This document shows positions 1 through 11,650 of a stretch of DNA of 64,000 bases, one piece after another; position 1 is the first letter of the stretch, and each line of letters starts with the position of its first letter. Source of the stretch: Anthoceros angustus (taxonomy: Eukaryota; Streptophyta; Anthocerotopsida; Anthocerotales; Anthocerotaceae); the NCBI GenBank assembly GCA_010909165.1, contig MU008165.1, positions 1,116,001 through 1,180,000 of the forward strand. Direction: 5' to 3'. Position numbers and translations under genes: made by a program. The notes under the pieces are model-generated. The model did not search any database and was not told the origin of the DNA. It saw nothing but the letters and a program-made list of their open reading frames with translations.

Positions 1-600
1 GTCTCAAGGTAGTCCAAGCCTGGAACTTGTGAAAAACCTCGAGCGACTAGTCTTGCCTTATGCCTGTAAGGTACCATTAGCCTTAACTTTTAATTTGAAG
101 ACCCATTTGCATGAGACCATTTTTCTGCCAGGAGGTAATTTGGCCAACTCCCATGTGCCATTTTCGATTAAAGAATCATATTACATTAGTATGGGCATCT
201 TCCACTCCTTGTAAGAGTTTGCCTCAATGCCGCAAGCATAGGAATCAGGTTCTGGGTCGAGGCGATTGCGACATGCACCTTCATGCAAGCGGAGGAAGCT
301 ACGAAATCGAGAACCTTTGTAATGATGCAGGGGTGCGTCGTTCACGTGTAGGATAACGTCGAGCGAGGATGCAGCGAGTGGTTGTGCTCCAGTATTGTTT
401 TCTACCAGGCGGCTCCTTGGCCTCACGAATCGGATGGATCGGACTGAAAGAGTCGACAATATCTAAATTAAGATCAGCACCACCAGGATGTTGAGGATGT
501 GGGTCCTGCAAAACTGGTTGTTCATGCATAGCTAGCAGAGGAGCTTCCCTAACTCCTGCTTCCTGTATCTCACCAAGGGGCTATGTCGCAAAGGTAGAAT
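1..600 (-). pseudogene. Copia fragment E: linker and start of reverse transcriptase
   Basis: Read on the minus strand, bases 240 to 1 give the conserved start of a Ty1/Copia reverse transcriptase, with recognisable pieces NGTWELAKLPPGRK, CKWVFKLK, ARLVARGF-like and VPGLDY-like, broken by at least one stop. Bases 600 to 250 encode the variable linker between integrase and reverse transcriptase, rich in Pro, Ser and charged residues. The element runs off the left edge. At its right it stops at the LTR of Copia A, so A probably inserted into or beside it. No complete ORF remains. Confidence 0.75.
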
Positions 601-869
601 CACGAGTAACACGGTGAGATCAAAATGTGAGACGTCAAGATCGTCCCCATCAATGCTAGGTCCCAGAATGGCCCGTGAAATAGGTCACTATTAGGGCACT
701 CTTCACTAGGGCACCTAGAACTTAATGATTTATTTATTGGGCTAGGGCATTAAGTAGTTTTCTTCAGTTGGTTACTTAAGTGGTTATTTGTTACAACCAC
801 TAGGTGGTTACAACCACCTTTAGCCTTCTATATAAGGCATGTACTTTCTATCAAATGTAATGCAACACA

Positions 870-874
870 TATTG
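870..874. repeat. Target site duplication TATTG of the Gypsy element (left)
   Basis: TATTG at 870-874 is repeated at 7791-7795, just outside the two Gypsy LTR ends. The unoccupied homologue at 47758-47762 (CAATA, reverse orientation) has the site once, in the same local context. This fixes the element borders to the base. Confidence 0.85.
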
Positions 875-1207
875 TATGGCATCGTCACGAAGGCGACTCC
901 AGAGCACAGGCGTGGAAAGTTGGGAAGTGGTTCCCCCTTGGATCTTGGGAACGGGCTCAAGTAGCTCGCGCCCCTATTCGAGCACGTGTTCAAATGTTGT
1001 TCCTGACTAGAGTTGGCTAACTATGGTTGGTTGCCCTAGGTTAGTCACTCGCTCTAACTAACCTCACTGCTCTAGCTTAGCCGCCTCGTGCTACGGCTAC
1101 CAAGTATGCCACCACGGCCCTCGGCGAGATCACTTGGCTCGGTCACGGTGTCTACCATAGCACGGCGATTGACTATGTCCTTCACGGAGCTTGCTCAATC
1201 CGTGACA
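875..1207 (-). repeat. 3' LTR of the Gypsy element
   Basis: About 333 bp. On the minus strand it begins TGTCACGGATTGAGCAAGC and ends GATGCCATA. Similarity to 7477-7790 is clear over most of the length, for example around the shared CACGTGTTCAAATGTTG, with many small indels between copies. The purine-rich tract on the minus strand (1208-1224) abuts its start. Confidence 0.85.
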
Positions 1208-1399
1208 TCCTCCTCCTTCCTCTAGCTTTCCGAGGAGGACTTGGGTCCAATCCATCCGTTACGAACTTGGCCAAATGTTGGAAAGCGTCCACAAATGTTT
1301 GATTCCCAGCGGGTTCTTACGGGTTGTCACCTTCCCAACTCACGAATTCTCGGATGGTCCGTCCACGCAGGCTCGCTCCCTTGTGGCTAGGATGGTCAT

Positions 1400-2665
1400 G
1401 GCCAAGATAAGGGCATCTCCCACTTTGAAATTCTTGCGCTTGAGAGGCTGCCCTTCATGCTTACTCCTCCTCCTCCTTCCTCTGAATGTCTTCTTTGGCG
1501 GTGGCTCTCCTTCTCTAAGGAGCTCGAACTCGGTGAACTACGCCTTCCTTCCCTCTCCTTGCTTGTTTTAGATGCCTCATCTAGAAAGCTGCATGATGGA
1601 AGGACTCCTACAAACTTCTTCAACAAGGAAACGTGGAAGGTCTTGCACATCTTCCAATGTCTTTGGCAGTCTAGTTGATAAGCTCTGGAGACCTTCTAAC
1701 AAAGAAATGGACCGACATACCTATAAGCAAGCTTGGCCTTACCTTCCCGCAGCTTGAGTACCTATTAGGCGCACTCACACTAGGTCGCCAACCTCGTGCC
1801 GTTCATCTCTTCGTTTCTTGTTGGCGTGCTTTGCTCTCGATCATTGATTGTTGCCATTCTCGACTTCTGGAAATCTTGACGCATGCTCTCATTATTTCGG
1901 TGATTGACCTTTGCGTCTCGCAACACCGGCCACATACCGGTGGTGGAATATTCTTTCCATATGTCGACGAAAGGCGAATACCCGCCAGAGTGACGGGCCG
2001 AGTTGTAAGCAAACTCGGCAAGTGGCGGCGCTTCTTCCCAATTCCTCGGCGGTCGTGGCGATGGGCAGCAAATCCTCCATCGTTTGGTTTTGCCTCACCG
2101 CGCCGATCGAGGATGGTAAGCCGAGCTCAAACACGCTTCATGCCCAAGCTTGCACAAAACTCCTTCCAAAAGCGAGGAACTTTGCATCTCTATCTGACAC
2201 AATTTCTTGTGGCACACCATGCAGGCGAACTATCTCCTTCAAGAACAAAGGCACTAGTTGCTTGGCTTTGATCGTGCCCTTGACGGGAATAAAGTGAGCA
2301 AGCTTGGTGTCTCTGTCTACACACACCCACACAGCGTCATGTCCTCTCTGCATTCTCGGCAAGCATGTCACAAAATCACAAGCCATGCTGGCCCACTTCT
2401 CTGCTGGCACCTCTTACGGCATTATAAGCAAGCCTGCTGGTGCTCTTCTCACTGCTTTGGACTGCTGACAAGGTAAGCACTCCTGCACATATTTGATGCA
2501 CTGCTTCTTCATGCCTTGCCACCAGACATGCTCCTTCAAGCGCTGATACGTCTTATCTATCCCCATGTGTCCTGCTGTTGGTGCATCATGGGCATCATGC
2601 AATAAGGAAAGCTTCAATTCCGAGCAACTCTCGGGTATGCATAACCTTCCTTCTTGAACAAACAT
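1400..2665 (-). pseudogene. Gypsy integrase remnant
   Basis: From 2665 to 2414 the HHCC zinc domain is readable: GHMGIDKTYQRLKEHVWW then CLPCQQSK. From 2410 to 2138 the DDE core follows with ACDFVTCLP (first Asp) and IVSDRDAKF (second Asp). The third region near 2090, GAVRQNQTMEDLL, stands where (T)ERxNxTLE is expected, and its glutamate is not in place. A FHVSLLKKFV motif at about 1640, usual just after the Gypsy integrase C-terminus, ends the recognisable part. No chromodomain is visible after it. Confidence 0.85.
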
Positions 2666-2813
2666 CCTTGGTGGATCTTGTAGCGATCTCCCAATTCCGG
2701 CTGCCTTGAGAGACTGCTTCTCTGCGAAGATCCGCTCAAAGTAGCATCTTCAAGTAACAGCCGCACTTCTCTCCATAAATTTGATTCTAACTTGATGTCA
2801 TGTTGCTGCGTCA

Positions 2814-3900
2814 CCTTAATGCATGAATCAAATTTGCTTTTCCCGGACTATAAGAAATAGTAACGTGGAAATCGGCAATTATCTCAACATCTTCTCTTCT
2901 GGGTTCAAGAGCTGCTTATAGAAGTGTTCCAAACTCCTATGATCTGTGAACACCGTGAATTCTCGAGCCATACAAGTAATGTCGCCAAGTCTTGAGCATA
3001 AATTCGCAAGCATCTCCTTGTCATGTGTCTTAATTCTTCTAAGACCTTGCTTTTCTCGATGAAAACTTACATTTCTCTTCTTGTTGCAGGCTCCCAAGGC
3101 ATAATCGATGCATCGAGTTCTCACTCGAAGGCTTTGTTGAGATCGAGCAAGGTCAAAATTGTGGTTGATGCTCTGACTCTCTTCAACTCTTCAAATGCTT
3201 GCTTTGCTCGACATGGGAACTTTGCATTCTTGCAGTCAAGTCATCAGCACGACAATCCTTGCAAACCCCGAATGAAGCTCTTCATTTGGACATCATAAAT
3301 TGTTGGAGCTCGATTAGGTCGGAGTTGCGGCGATCGAGATGAGCTTCACTTTTCTGGTCAACTTCCACTCCATCACCTGAAACCACAAACCCCAGGTAGT
3401 TCACTTTGTTCTTAAAGAATTCACACTTCTTTTGTCTAGCAAATAGCTGGTTTTCCCTTAGTGTGAACACTAACTCCAAGTGCTCCTTGTGCTCTTCTCT
3501 TTTTAGAGTAGACCAAGATGTAGTCCACAAATACCTCAACAAATTTCCCTAGATAGGGCCTCGAATCTTCATCATCAAGGTTGGGCGGCGATTTGTCATG
3601 CCAAAGGGCAGTGAATTGGTAGTGCATTGCCTTGTTCTGAAGGCGGACTTGTATTCATCTCCACGACGATTTGGTGAAAGCCGCTCAAGATCAACCTTGT
3701 CAAGACTCTAGCACCCAGAGGTTATCCAAAATCTCTTCTATCCTAGGCATTTGAAACCTATTCTTGATCGTGGATGCATTTAACCCCTATAGTCAATGCA
3801 CATTCTGATCTTACCGCTTCATGCTTGACTATGAGAACTGGAGCGATAAGGTGACACCGATTCCCCACTTCTTCTTAGCCCATCCACGCATTGAACCTCC
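2814..3900 (-). pseudogene. Gypsy reverse transcriptase and RNase H remnant
   Basis: Pieces of Gypsy reverse transcriptase are clear on the minus strand: VEVFVDYILVYSK near 3535-3500, then the downstream NQLFARQKKCEFFKNKVNYLGFVVSGDGV (fragmentary) and, at 3000-2880, FTDHRSLEHFYKQ of the RNase H region. The catalytic YxDD box reads FVDY, so the second aspartate is Tyr. With the frameshifts this points to an inactive enzyme. Confidence 0.8.
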
Positions 3901-4310
3901 ATGTTCTCTGAGCTAGCCTGTAAGGTGGCTCTACTTTTGCTCCTGCACCACGATGGCGTGGTCCACTTCTCTTCTTGGTGGCGCCCTTGCATTTACGAGA
4001 ATACATCGCAAACTTGGACAAAAGCTCAAACATCTCGTGGTGCCTCTCCTTCTCTAGCTTGCTTTTCATCCACTTGCTCTCCGACAAGAAAAGGACAAAG
4101 ATACTCTAGCTTTCCTTCCTGGATAGCTCTTCTAGCATTTCCGGATGAAAACAATTTGTCATGTGCGCCCAGTATCTCCAACTCTTGCCTTTCCAGCAAG
4201 CTCATCATGTGTCTCTAAAAGATATGTTTGGATCTACTCTCCAAAGCCAATTTGCCCAAGCAAAACCTTGAGCGTGTGTCGCCAATGACTTCTGCTTAAG
4301 GGTCATCCTT

Positions 4311-5443
4311 CTAATCTCTCGCCATTATCTCATGCACCATTTCTTCTCTAAGCACCTTATCCGTTGGATTTCTTCGGCATACATTGGCTTTCATCCCTAT
4401 TTCCATAATCGAGATGACAACGATATGAAGGTCTTTTCTACCGCCTTCTTCCAATGTAAGGTGAGCTTGGTATTGCCTCAAACACACCTTCTTACACCGG
4501 GCTTGTCCAAATTGCGAGTTGTCACGGTTGTCGATCCAAGGCTTGACTCCATAGTTCTCGACGTCCATTGCATTTTGCATTGCCTCTTCAACAGTGCGTT
4601 GCTTACCGAGCTTATACTCGCTTGATGGCATCGCGACGCGAGCTTTGCCTCCTGCTCCTAGGTCCGTATTTTGAGCATGGCCTTCATGAATTGCAAATGA
4701 AATTCTTCAAGTGTACCCGTGTGCTTGAGAGCGTACCACGCTGACCAACACCTTTCTTTGTGATCCTTAGGCAAGAAATTGTGAAGAAGCTCGCTTTCAT
4801 CACTTCCCATGACTGCGGCTTCTCCACGCTTCCCAGCCTCTTTCCTGTTCTCCCACCAGGCTCGCTAGATGGCTCGTGTAATGAGCTGCAAAATCCACCT
4901 TCTCCTTTTCTTGCATCGATCGCTTGAAATATGTGGTGAATGCTTGCGCCCACTCCGCAACTTACTCGGCTCCTATCTTGGCGGTGAGCACCTCGAACTT
5001 AGCTCTCTTTCTCGGATCGTCATTTCGAGTTGGCTCAGACCTTCATCGAATGACATCCCTTCTTTAGAAGCAAGGTCGGTGGATCGCTGGGCTTGAGCTC
5101 TCATGCCTTGCAATTTGCGTACCGGCTATCTCTGATTTTGGGATCCTCTGCTAGTCCTTGACTCAAAATTTTTCAATGTTGTTGGCGGGACTGTGTTGGT
5201 GACGGGAGTCCCAGCTGATGTGGGCAACTCGCTTGCAGAGGCAAGCCTTCCATCTCTATTATCATTCTCAGACTTGAACAGCTCCGATGTGCCTTGTCCA
5301 GAGGTGGGTCTCTGCATGACTTGTGCTAAAATGTTTCTCCAATTTCGCTCCTTCTCTTCATTCTGTGCAAGCAAATTTGCTAACAACTTCTCATGCTGTT
5401 CCTTTTGTTCTTGCGTCCGTCTGCGAGCGACCTCGGCTTCCAT
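4311..5443 (-). pseudogene. Gypsy Gag (capsid) remnant
   Basis: The start (5443 to 5126) is a glutamine- and glutamate-rich stretch such as RRRTQEQKEQHEKLLANLLA, likely a coiled coil, followed by a Ser/Thr/Pro spacer. Further on, 4953 to 4684 encodes WEVMKASFFTISCL and similar pieces resembling the retrotransposon Gag capsid core (W, then Phe/Leu-rich helices). Several frame changes are needed to follow it. A CCHC knuckle was not located with certainty. Confidence 0.6.
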
Positions 5444-5459
5444 GCGTGCTTTGAATTGA

Positions 5460-7461
5460 GCAGGATCATCGCCTGCTCACCTCATCTCTAAGACATGCAA
5501 CTCTTCTTGGACTAAGCTGCATGTCCAGAAGCATCTCACGTAAGGCCTTCTCCCTTCGCATTTTGAGCCAAAATATCAGCCAAAAATTTTTCGTGCTTCT
5601 CTTGTCGATCTTGTAGGGTTCGTTGGATCATAGCCGAACTTGGCCTCAACACGGATCCGACCGCCTTGTTGAGCCCACGTCGCATCCAAATTCACAGCTC
5701 ACCTCGCTCCATGTGTAGGCATAGGCACGGATCGTGCACCACGCCCTCCTCCTCAACTACTTCTTTCCTTGCGGCTCGGCCTCGCTTCGACGAGTTGCCT
5801 TCCATCTTCACCGCAGCCGAGGACGGCGAGGACGGCCAATTTTCTTCTTAATGCCACCTCTAGCCGCCACCGACCACACCGCACCAAGCTCAACATCCGA
5901 GTAGGCCATATCGGCCATGGATCTCGCTCCGACGTGAGTCGAAACACCGCTATCCTCCATCGACCTCACGCACGTGATCCAAGCTAGAATATGCAGGGTT
6001 ATGCACCTTATCCCGTTGTAAAATTGCCACCCGTGCTCTCACACATGCACTGCTCGATGTTGGACTCTGTCACTTCCTACCAAGACTGATCGACCTTCAC
6101 ATCGATGTGGTCACTAGTGATCCACTCCAGATTGAAAGATCCAAGGTCACAATGAGGATATTTTGGCGACTTTCAGCTCACATGATAGCAATTTGCCCGT
6201 GCAGGATCGCATGACTCGCATCATTTCGCCGATCCAAACTGTCATTGATGTGCTAAAACTCAAGACAATGCAGTGCATGTCTCGAACTTGGTCAAGACGC
6301 GACTTGACAATCTCACTGCAACTTAGAATTCAGAGACAGCTCCACAAACTCTCACTTTTTCATGATCGCACGAGCTCTTCTGCTACAAGACCATCAGTGT
6401 CAATTGTATTTGAATCTCAAGTAAAGAACCACACACATATCAAGACAAGCGGTGCGAGCGACTCTTGGCATGATCGTGCCCACGTCGCAACTTGGTGGCC
6501 AATTTGTGCGACTTGACAATCTTCTTCAACTTAGAATTGCGAGAGATTTCGACCCGTCTTTGCTCACAAACTCTTCTTTCGGATCGCAATTGTAGCTCTT
6601 GGAATTGTGCTTGACTCAAGACTCAATTCACGCTCTTGCCCGCTTTTCTTGATTCACAAGACCCCTCAGAATTTCAAGTTCACCACACTTTCTTGAATGC
6701 AATCATTTCCTCGTCTCGTCTCGGACCTAATGTTCAAGATCGAGCTACTGCCTCGCCCGCTTCTCGCAAGACCGAGCTAGCAATTCTTGCAACACGACCT
6801 CATGCGATGTGACATGCTCTAGGTTTGGCGCTAAGACCTCAACTGGGACCCATGTCGCCTTTTTCGCTTTGGTAACAGACAAAGAACAAGACGCCCTGTT
6901 CTTGCATGCCTCGACTTTAGGAGTCTGTCACCGCCTTGTGCCCTGCCACACGACACAAAATGCCAACGTGAATCGAGTCGCTCATGGGTGCTCTCCGGCC
7001 ACTTATTGGCAGCCATTGAGCGTGCCTCCTGCATTTAGTGCCCGTAACTTCGCAATGTTGAATCGGCGTAGCTGTCAAGGGAACAAGGATCTCCCGATTT
7101 TCTCACTTCTCCTTTCGCCGAGTTCCTCTCATTCTTCATCTCGACGTTCCTCTTTCTCCCGCGATTGACTATTCATCCCTTCTTGCATCTTGCTCTATCT
7201 CCCTGCCTTCAAAGTCCACGGCTCCTTTCCCACACCTTCCGCCTCACAAACTCTTGTGCGCCTTCAAAATTTTCATGTGTTCTCCGCTAGATGTAGAGCC
7301 AATACAAGATGCGCATAATCTCGGTCCAAAGACCACACGACCCCAAAAGCTCCTCGCGGCCACTTCTCCCCACTCCTCGATGGTCCGCTGAGCTCCCATA
7401 CCGCTGCCTCCTAATCCACTCCAAGACGGCGCGACCGGAGTCATCCCATCGATCCGATCGT
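5460..7461 (-). other. Untranslated leader of the Gypsy element
   Basis: About 2 kb between primer site and Gag. I find no coding similarity on either strand; the ORFs here are short and unremarkable. Confidence 0.5.
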
Positions 7462-7472
7462 CCTCTGATACA
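7462..7472 (-). other. Primer binding site of the Gypsy element
   Basis: The minus strand reads TGTATCAGAGG, close to TGGTATCAGAGC, the usual initiator-methionine tRNA primer site of plant LTR elements. It lies about four bases inside the 5' LTR end, the expected place. Confidence 0.7.
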
Positions 7473-7476
7473 AGAT

Positions 7477-7790
7477 TAAGCGGCATCACGAGATGGCGAC
7501 TCGGACACCAAGAGCGGAAAGCTTCGTCTTGATCTTGGGAACGGCTCAAGCCCGCGCCTGCTCGAACACGTGTTCAAATGTTGTGCCTCGACTAGAGTTT
7601 GGCTAACTATGGTTAGTTGCCCGTTTGTAAGGTCACCACCTAACTAACTCAATCGCTTAGAGCCTCGTACATGCCATACCATGTATGCCGCCATGGCCCT
7701 GCCAGAGATCACTTGGCTCAAAGGTTCACTATAGCCTGGCGATTGACAATATGTCCTTCACTACCGAGCTTGCTCAATCCGGCCGCGACA
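7477..7790 (-). repeat. 5' LTR of the Gypsy element
   Basis: About 314 bp. On the minus strand it begins TGTCGCGGCCGGATTGAGC, homologous to the other LTR, and stops a few bases before the primer binding site at 7472. The two LTRs differ at many positions, which suggests an old insertion or uncorrected sequence. Confidence 0.85.
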
Positions 7791-7818
7791 TATTGTTTCG
7801 AGCTCGTATGATTCATCA

Positions 7819-7831
7819 TGGTATCGAGCAC
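7819..7831 (+). other. Primer binding site of Copia A
   Basis: TGGTATCGAGCAC follows the LTR end directly and matches the methionine tRNA site TGGTATCAGAGC apart from one missing base. It fixes the plus orientation of Copia A. Confidence 0.75.
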
Positions 7832-8582
7832 ACTTGCTCTTTGTTTGCTTGTGCATCCTCATGCATCTAAGTAGCTTATCTAGGAGACACTTTCTAAACT
7901 AGCATTTGCCTAGATGGATTGTGTTTATCCTAGAATTGCTATCTTTGCATGCATTCTTTTATGCTAACATTTCTCTTCTAACAATGCTTTTATGCACTAA
8001 TTCTTCCTCCATGGATTTGTGTTCCCTTAGAAGGAGAAGGCATAGAGTTAAGAAGAGAAGTAGTCAAGACAACAAGAACAAATTAGGAGCCCAACACATA
8101 GAAGCAATAGAAGACAACAAGCTATAGAGGGAGAGATAGAAGAAACCTCCTCTTGTATAGCAAACTTCATTGCATCTATTTTAATTTCTAAACCGGATCA
8201 AGGGAAGTTTATCAAGCTAGCTAGGCGTGATTTGCTAGAAGTTTTAGTCCAATTCACGCAAGGCATTAGAATTAGCTCCAACATATCCCAAATTTGAATG
8301 GTATTAGTACTCCTTTATCTTCTAGTCCGCAAGACAAAAATAGCATAGAAACTCTTAGATTTCAAGAAATTGATAGTCAATTAGCAACTCTTAGAATCCA
8401 ATCCTTTGATCTTAAGGAGAATTATCTGAATTAAGGACAAAATTGTCTATTCTCTCTAAGGTTGATAATGCGCAGAGATTTGAGAGCATGCTATCATCCG
8501 AATCGATTATGATGCAAGAGAAGAGTTTCGTGCAATAGAGAAGATGAGGTCACGCGAGGCCTAGTCCTCTAAATCACCTACA
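7832..8582 (+). other. Leader of Copia A with traces of an extra upstream ORF
   Basis: About 750 bp between primer site and Gag. Short open stretches encode a basic segment near 8028-8060 (RRRRHRVKKRS) and later a hydrophilic helix-like stretch (SIETLRFQEIDSQLATLRIQ) near 8340-8400. The other Copia elements here also have an ORF between primer site and Gag (40659-41173, 49242-49613), so this is probably the decayed equivalent. Confidence 0.4.
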
Positions 8583-9500
8583 ATGGCTGGAGTGATCAAT
8601 GATGAAGAACAAACTGTTCCTAATTCCCCATTGGGTAATGATAATGCTAACACTTCATTGCATTATCATTATGGTGACAGCTTCAAAGAGAAAGACAGAT
8701 TCAATGGAAGGGATTATGACATCTGGTCATTGAGAATGCGAGGAGCTTTGCGGCAAAGAGACCTTTGGGGCATCGGATGGATCAATTCCAAGGCCACAGC
8801 CCGATTTGAACGTGAACTTCAACCTTCGGGACGCCAGGACGAGAAGGCACAAGATTTATTGGTCGGACTTTCTCAACATATGGTGAGACATGTCGCGCAC
8901 GCAAAGACCTCCAAGGATATGTGGACTCACCTTGCTCAATTATATTCATCTCGAGATGTAATGAGTATTGTTGCGCTTCACGTAACTTCCGCAACCTCTC
9001 AATGAAGGAGTCCGACACCATCGAACATCATGTTAATGCATTTCGATTGGCACGATCCCATTTGGAATCTTCAATCATGACCTATCTCGTAGAGATGGAG
9101 GCTTACGTCATTCTCTTATCTTCATTGCCACCTTCTTATAGGGCTTTCATTACAACTCAAAATGCGATTCGCAATGTCAAAAAGCAGATGAAGATCCAAA
9201 TGAAGAGCCGACATCGTGTTTCCGAACTTATTGGAGCATTGCTACAGGAGGAGGCAAGCAGACGTCACCATCACTCCAGAGCCAGCAAGCAGCAGGTGAT
9301 GTATTCACAAAGGGTAGAGGAAGAGGACGAGGCAGAGGCCGAGGTTCTACTTTCCAACGACCCCCATATCCTGCACATACTTTCCAAGATGGAGAGGCAT
9401 CTTCTTCAAGAGGTAACAAGAAGATCGGGATTATATGTAATTGGTGCGTAATCCCAAATCACATGGAAAAGGATTGTCGAAGAAGAAGAATGGGAACCTC
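8583..9500 (+). pseudogene. Copia A Gag
   Basis: Starts MAGVINDEEQ and carries the plant Copia Gag signature DRFNGRDYDIWSLRMRGAL at about residues 38-56, then the UBN2-type helical core including LVGLSQHMVRHVAHAKTSKDMW. A frame change near 8995 moves into the continuation (LSMKESDTIEHHVNAF, LLSSLPPSYRAF). A CCHC knuckle, CNWCVIPNHMEKDC, follows near 9440-9485. The frameshift breaks the ORF. Confidence 0.85.
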
Positions 9501-9559
9501 AAGGAGGCCCCACCGGAGCTAACATTAAGAAACAATCTTCCTCAACTAGAAGGTTTCAT

Positions 9560-10860
9560 CGGTGCTTGGCTTCTTCCAAGCCCTCCAATACCTCATGGTA
9601 CTTAGAGTGGAGCTACTTCACATATTTGTTACAATGAAACTCTTTTGAGTCTTACTCACGCCCACAGGACATCACATCCTCCTGGAGATGATCACAACCT
9701 ACCCATAGCGGGTGTCGGTTCAATTGTATTCAAGTGTGATTCGGTTCTTCATCTTCATCAAGTCCTCCATGTTCCTTCAATGTGCAAGAATCTAGTATCA
9801 CCGCAAGTCTTTGTCAAGAACACACTGCAGTGATCCTTTATGCATAGTTGTCTTCTCTTTCATAAGTGATAGAAACTATACAATCCAGCACTTTAGATGA
9901 TGGTCTCTATAGATTGTCGACAAGTGGGAGCCACCCATTCTCGCTAATGTTGCCATTCCAAACCCACACCTACCCAAACCATGCTTTGGCATTGTCGCCT
10001 TGGTCATCCTAATAGTCAAAATTAATCCAAATGTCTAAGGGAGCTTTATATAGAACCCTTGCCTTGCAAAGGTTGAACACCTACCTTGGTGCGAATCTTG
10101 TGTCCTCACTAAACGACATCAAGAGCCTTTCAAAATAAATCTCCACAAAGGGCCAAGTCACCTTTAGAGATAGTGCACATGACATTTGTGGACCCTTGTC
10201 TACACCTCCTTTAGTGGTAGTAGATATTTTTGACCTTCATGATGATTTCTCTCGCTTTGTCTTTTCCTACATCGAAAAACAAGAGTGATGCCTTTCACTT
10301 CTTCAAGGACTACATGAAATGAGAGACTTACGGATCACAAACTCAAGACCTTACTTCCGACAATGGTGGAGAGTTTACATCTATTTGAGGAGTTTTTGTC
10401 GAAGGTATAGCTCAACAACTTACGCTTGTCTACACTCCTCAACAAAATGGCGAGCCGAGAACAAGAATCTACGCCTTCAAGAGATCACAGGTTGCTTATT
10501 GGTACAAGCTAAGTTATCTAAGGCTTATTGGGCAGAGGCCCTCCTCACAGCAACCTATCTCATGAATCGATTGCCTACATCAGCTGTTCAAGGTATGACT
10601 CCATATAAAGCATTCATTGGCAAGAAGCCTTCTATTGACCACCTTCGAATTTTTGGATCCCGCATATGTTTTTATTCCCAAAGCATTGCGTAAGTTGGAT
10701 CCCAAAGCGTACACACTTTCATTGGCTACACCAAGGTATCAAAGGTACAAATTGTTCAACCCTTCTACAAGGCAACTTTTATACGCCCGAGTGTTACTTT
10801 TCATGAGTCTTACCTCTTTTCCCCGGGAGCTGATAGATTGGTCCTCCTCTTGATGAGACC
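9560..10860 (+). pseudogene. Copia A protease and integrase remnant
   Basis: Near 9592 the sequence SWYLEWSYFT stands where the protease WYLDSGAT motif is expected and is off by frame and substitution. The pre-integrase zinc region follows near 9980 (LWHCRLGHPN-like). From 10319 to 10693 integrase pieces appear in changing frames, with AYWAEALLTATYLMNRLPT and PYKAFIGKKPSIDHLRIFG, typical of the Copia integrase C-terminal part. Multiple stops and frameshifts. Confidence 0.8.
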
Positions 10861-10884
10861 ATTGACCCTTCTTATTTTGATGAT

Positions 10885-11624
10885 CTGATTATTTCACTCC
10901 ATTTCCCATTCACCTTCTCGTGTTCCTTTAGTTGAACCTATTATGCGGAGGAGGAGGAGTTAGCATCTATTCCACAACTACACTCAACTCAGACGAACGA
11001 TGTTGACATCCCAGAGGGCCTGACACTCATGATGATGAGTTTGATGACCCTACGGAGGATGACATTGTGGAGCAGATCCTCGTGCTGATCCCGCCTCGTG
11101 GATGATGCACTGCACAAAGGTACAACCTTAGATCCCGACCTACTATCTCGGTCCTGCAGTTGGAAGGAACCTCCTTTAGGATACCTAGCTGTTTTGATGA
11201 TCCTATACCCCTATATCACTTTATTCTCAAGCGTATACAAGGCAACTATAGACCCAAGAACCTCTTACCTTAAAACAAGCTTTCTCTTCTCACGAAAAGA
11301 CTTATGGAAGGTAGTCAGATTCGAATATAATTCCCTAGTTAATAACTCTACATGGGAATTGGTCAAGCCACCTAGGGGTAGGAAGATAGTAACCAGCAAA
11401 TGGGTATTCAAAATTAAAAGAAAAGGAGATGGTTCTATAGAAAGGTATAAAGCACGTCTAGTAGCCAGAGGCTTTACACAAATTCCTGGTCTAGATTACA
11501 TACCTTGGGCCACTTATGCCCCAGTAGCCAAATTTGCCACACTTCGAATGATATTTGCTTTATGTGCCCAACATGATCTTGAACTCCATATGATGGATGT
11601 TAAGACAACATATTTGTATGGGCG
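10885..11624 (+). pseudogene. Copia A linker and 5' part of reverse transcriptase
   Basis: Linker sequence leads into the reverse transcriptase start: WKVVRFEYNSLVNNSTWELV, TSKWVFKIKRKGDGSIERYK, LVARGFTQIPGLDY and LHMMDVKTTYLYG. Coding stops at 11624, where the DNA transposon begins, and resumes at 34110. A paralogue lies at 41378-42393. Confidence 0.9.
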
Positions 11625-11650
11625 AACAAGGTCTCCTTAGGACTGGTGAC
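11625..11650 (+). repeat. Left terminal inverted repeat of the DNA transposon
   Basis: 26 bp starting AACAAGGTCTCC, matching the reverse complement of 34080-34105 at all but about three positions. The preceding GGCG is the target duplication. Confidence 0.8.

Larger units (their letters stand above)
875..7790 (-). mobile_element. Ty3/Gypsy LTR retrotransposon, full length but decayed
   Basis: On the minus strand the order is 5' LTR (7790-7477), primer site, a leader of about 2 kb, Gag, then protease/reverse transcriptase, RNase H, integrase, a purine tract (1208-1224) and 3' LTR (1207-875). RT before integrase is the Ty3/Gypsy order. Five-base target duplications flank it. Many frameshifts and stops break the polyprotein, so it cannot be autonomous as written, although some breaks may be sequence error. 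It sits in the 5' LTR of Copia A and is therefore younger than that element. Confidence 0.9.
676..7818 (+). repeat. 5' LTR of Copia A, split by a Gypsy insertion
   Basis: The LTR is 676-874 plus 7796-7818, about 222 bp once the Gypsy element is removed. It starts TGAAATAGG and ends ATTCATCA directly before a primer binding site. It holds a TATATAAGG core promoter near 831-839 and the inverted pair GGTGGTTGTAACCACC-like near 800-822. A reverse-oriented homologue lies at 47732-47965 and has no insertion at the matching place, so this copy was interrupted after it was made. Confidence 0.8.

Noticed and set aside
1396-1690. Chromodomain at the end of the Gypsy polyprotein
   Set aside because: FHVSLLKKFV marks the usual place, but the residues after it are Ser/Arg-rich without the aromatic cage pattern.
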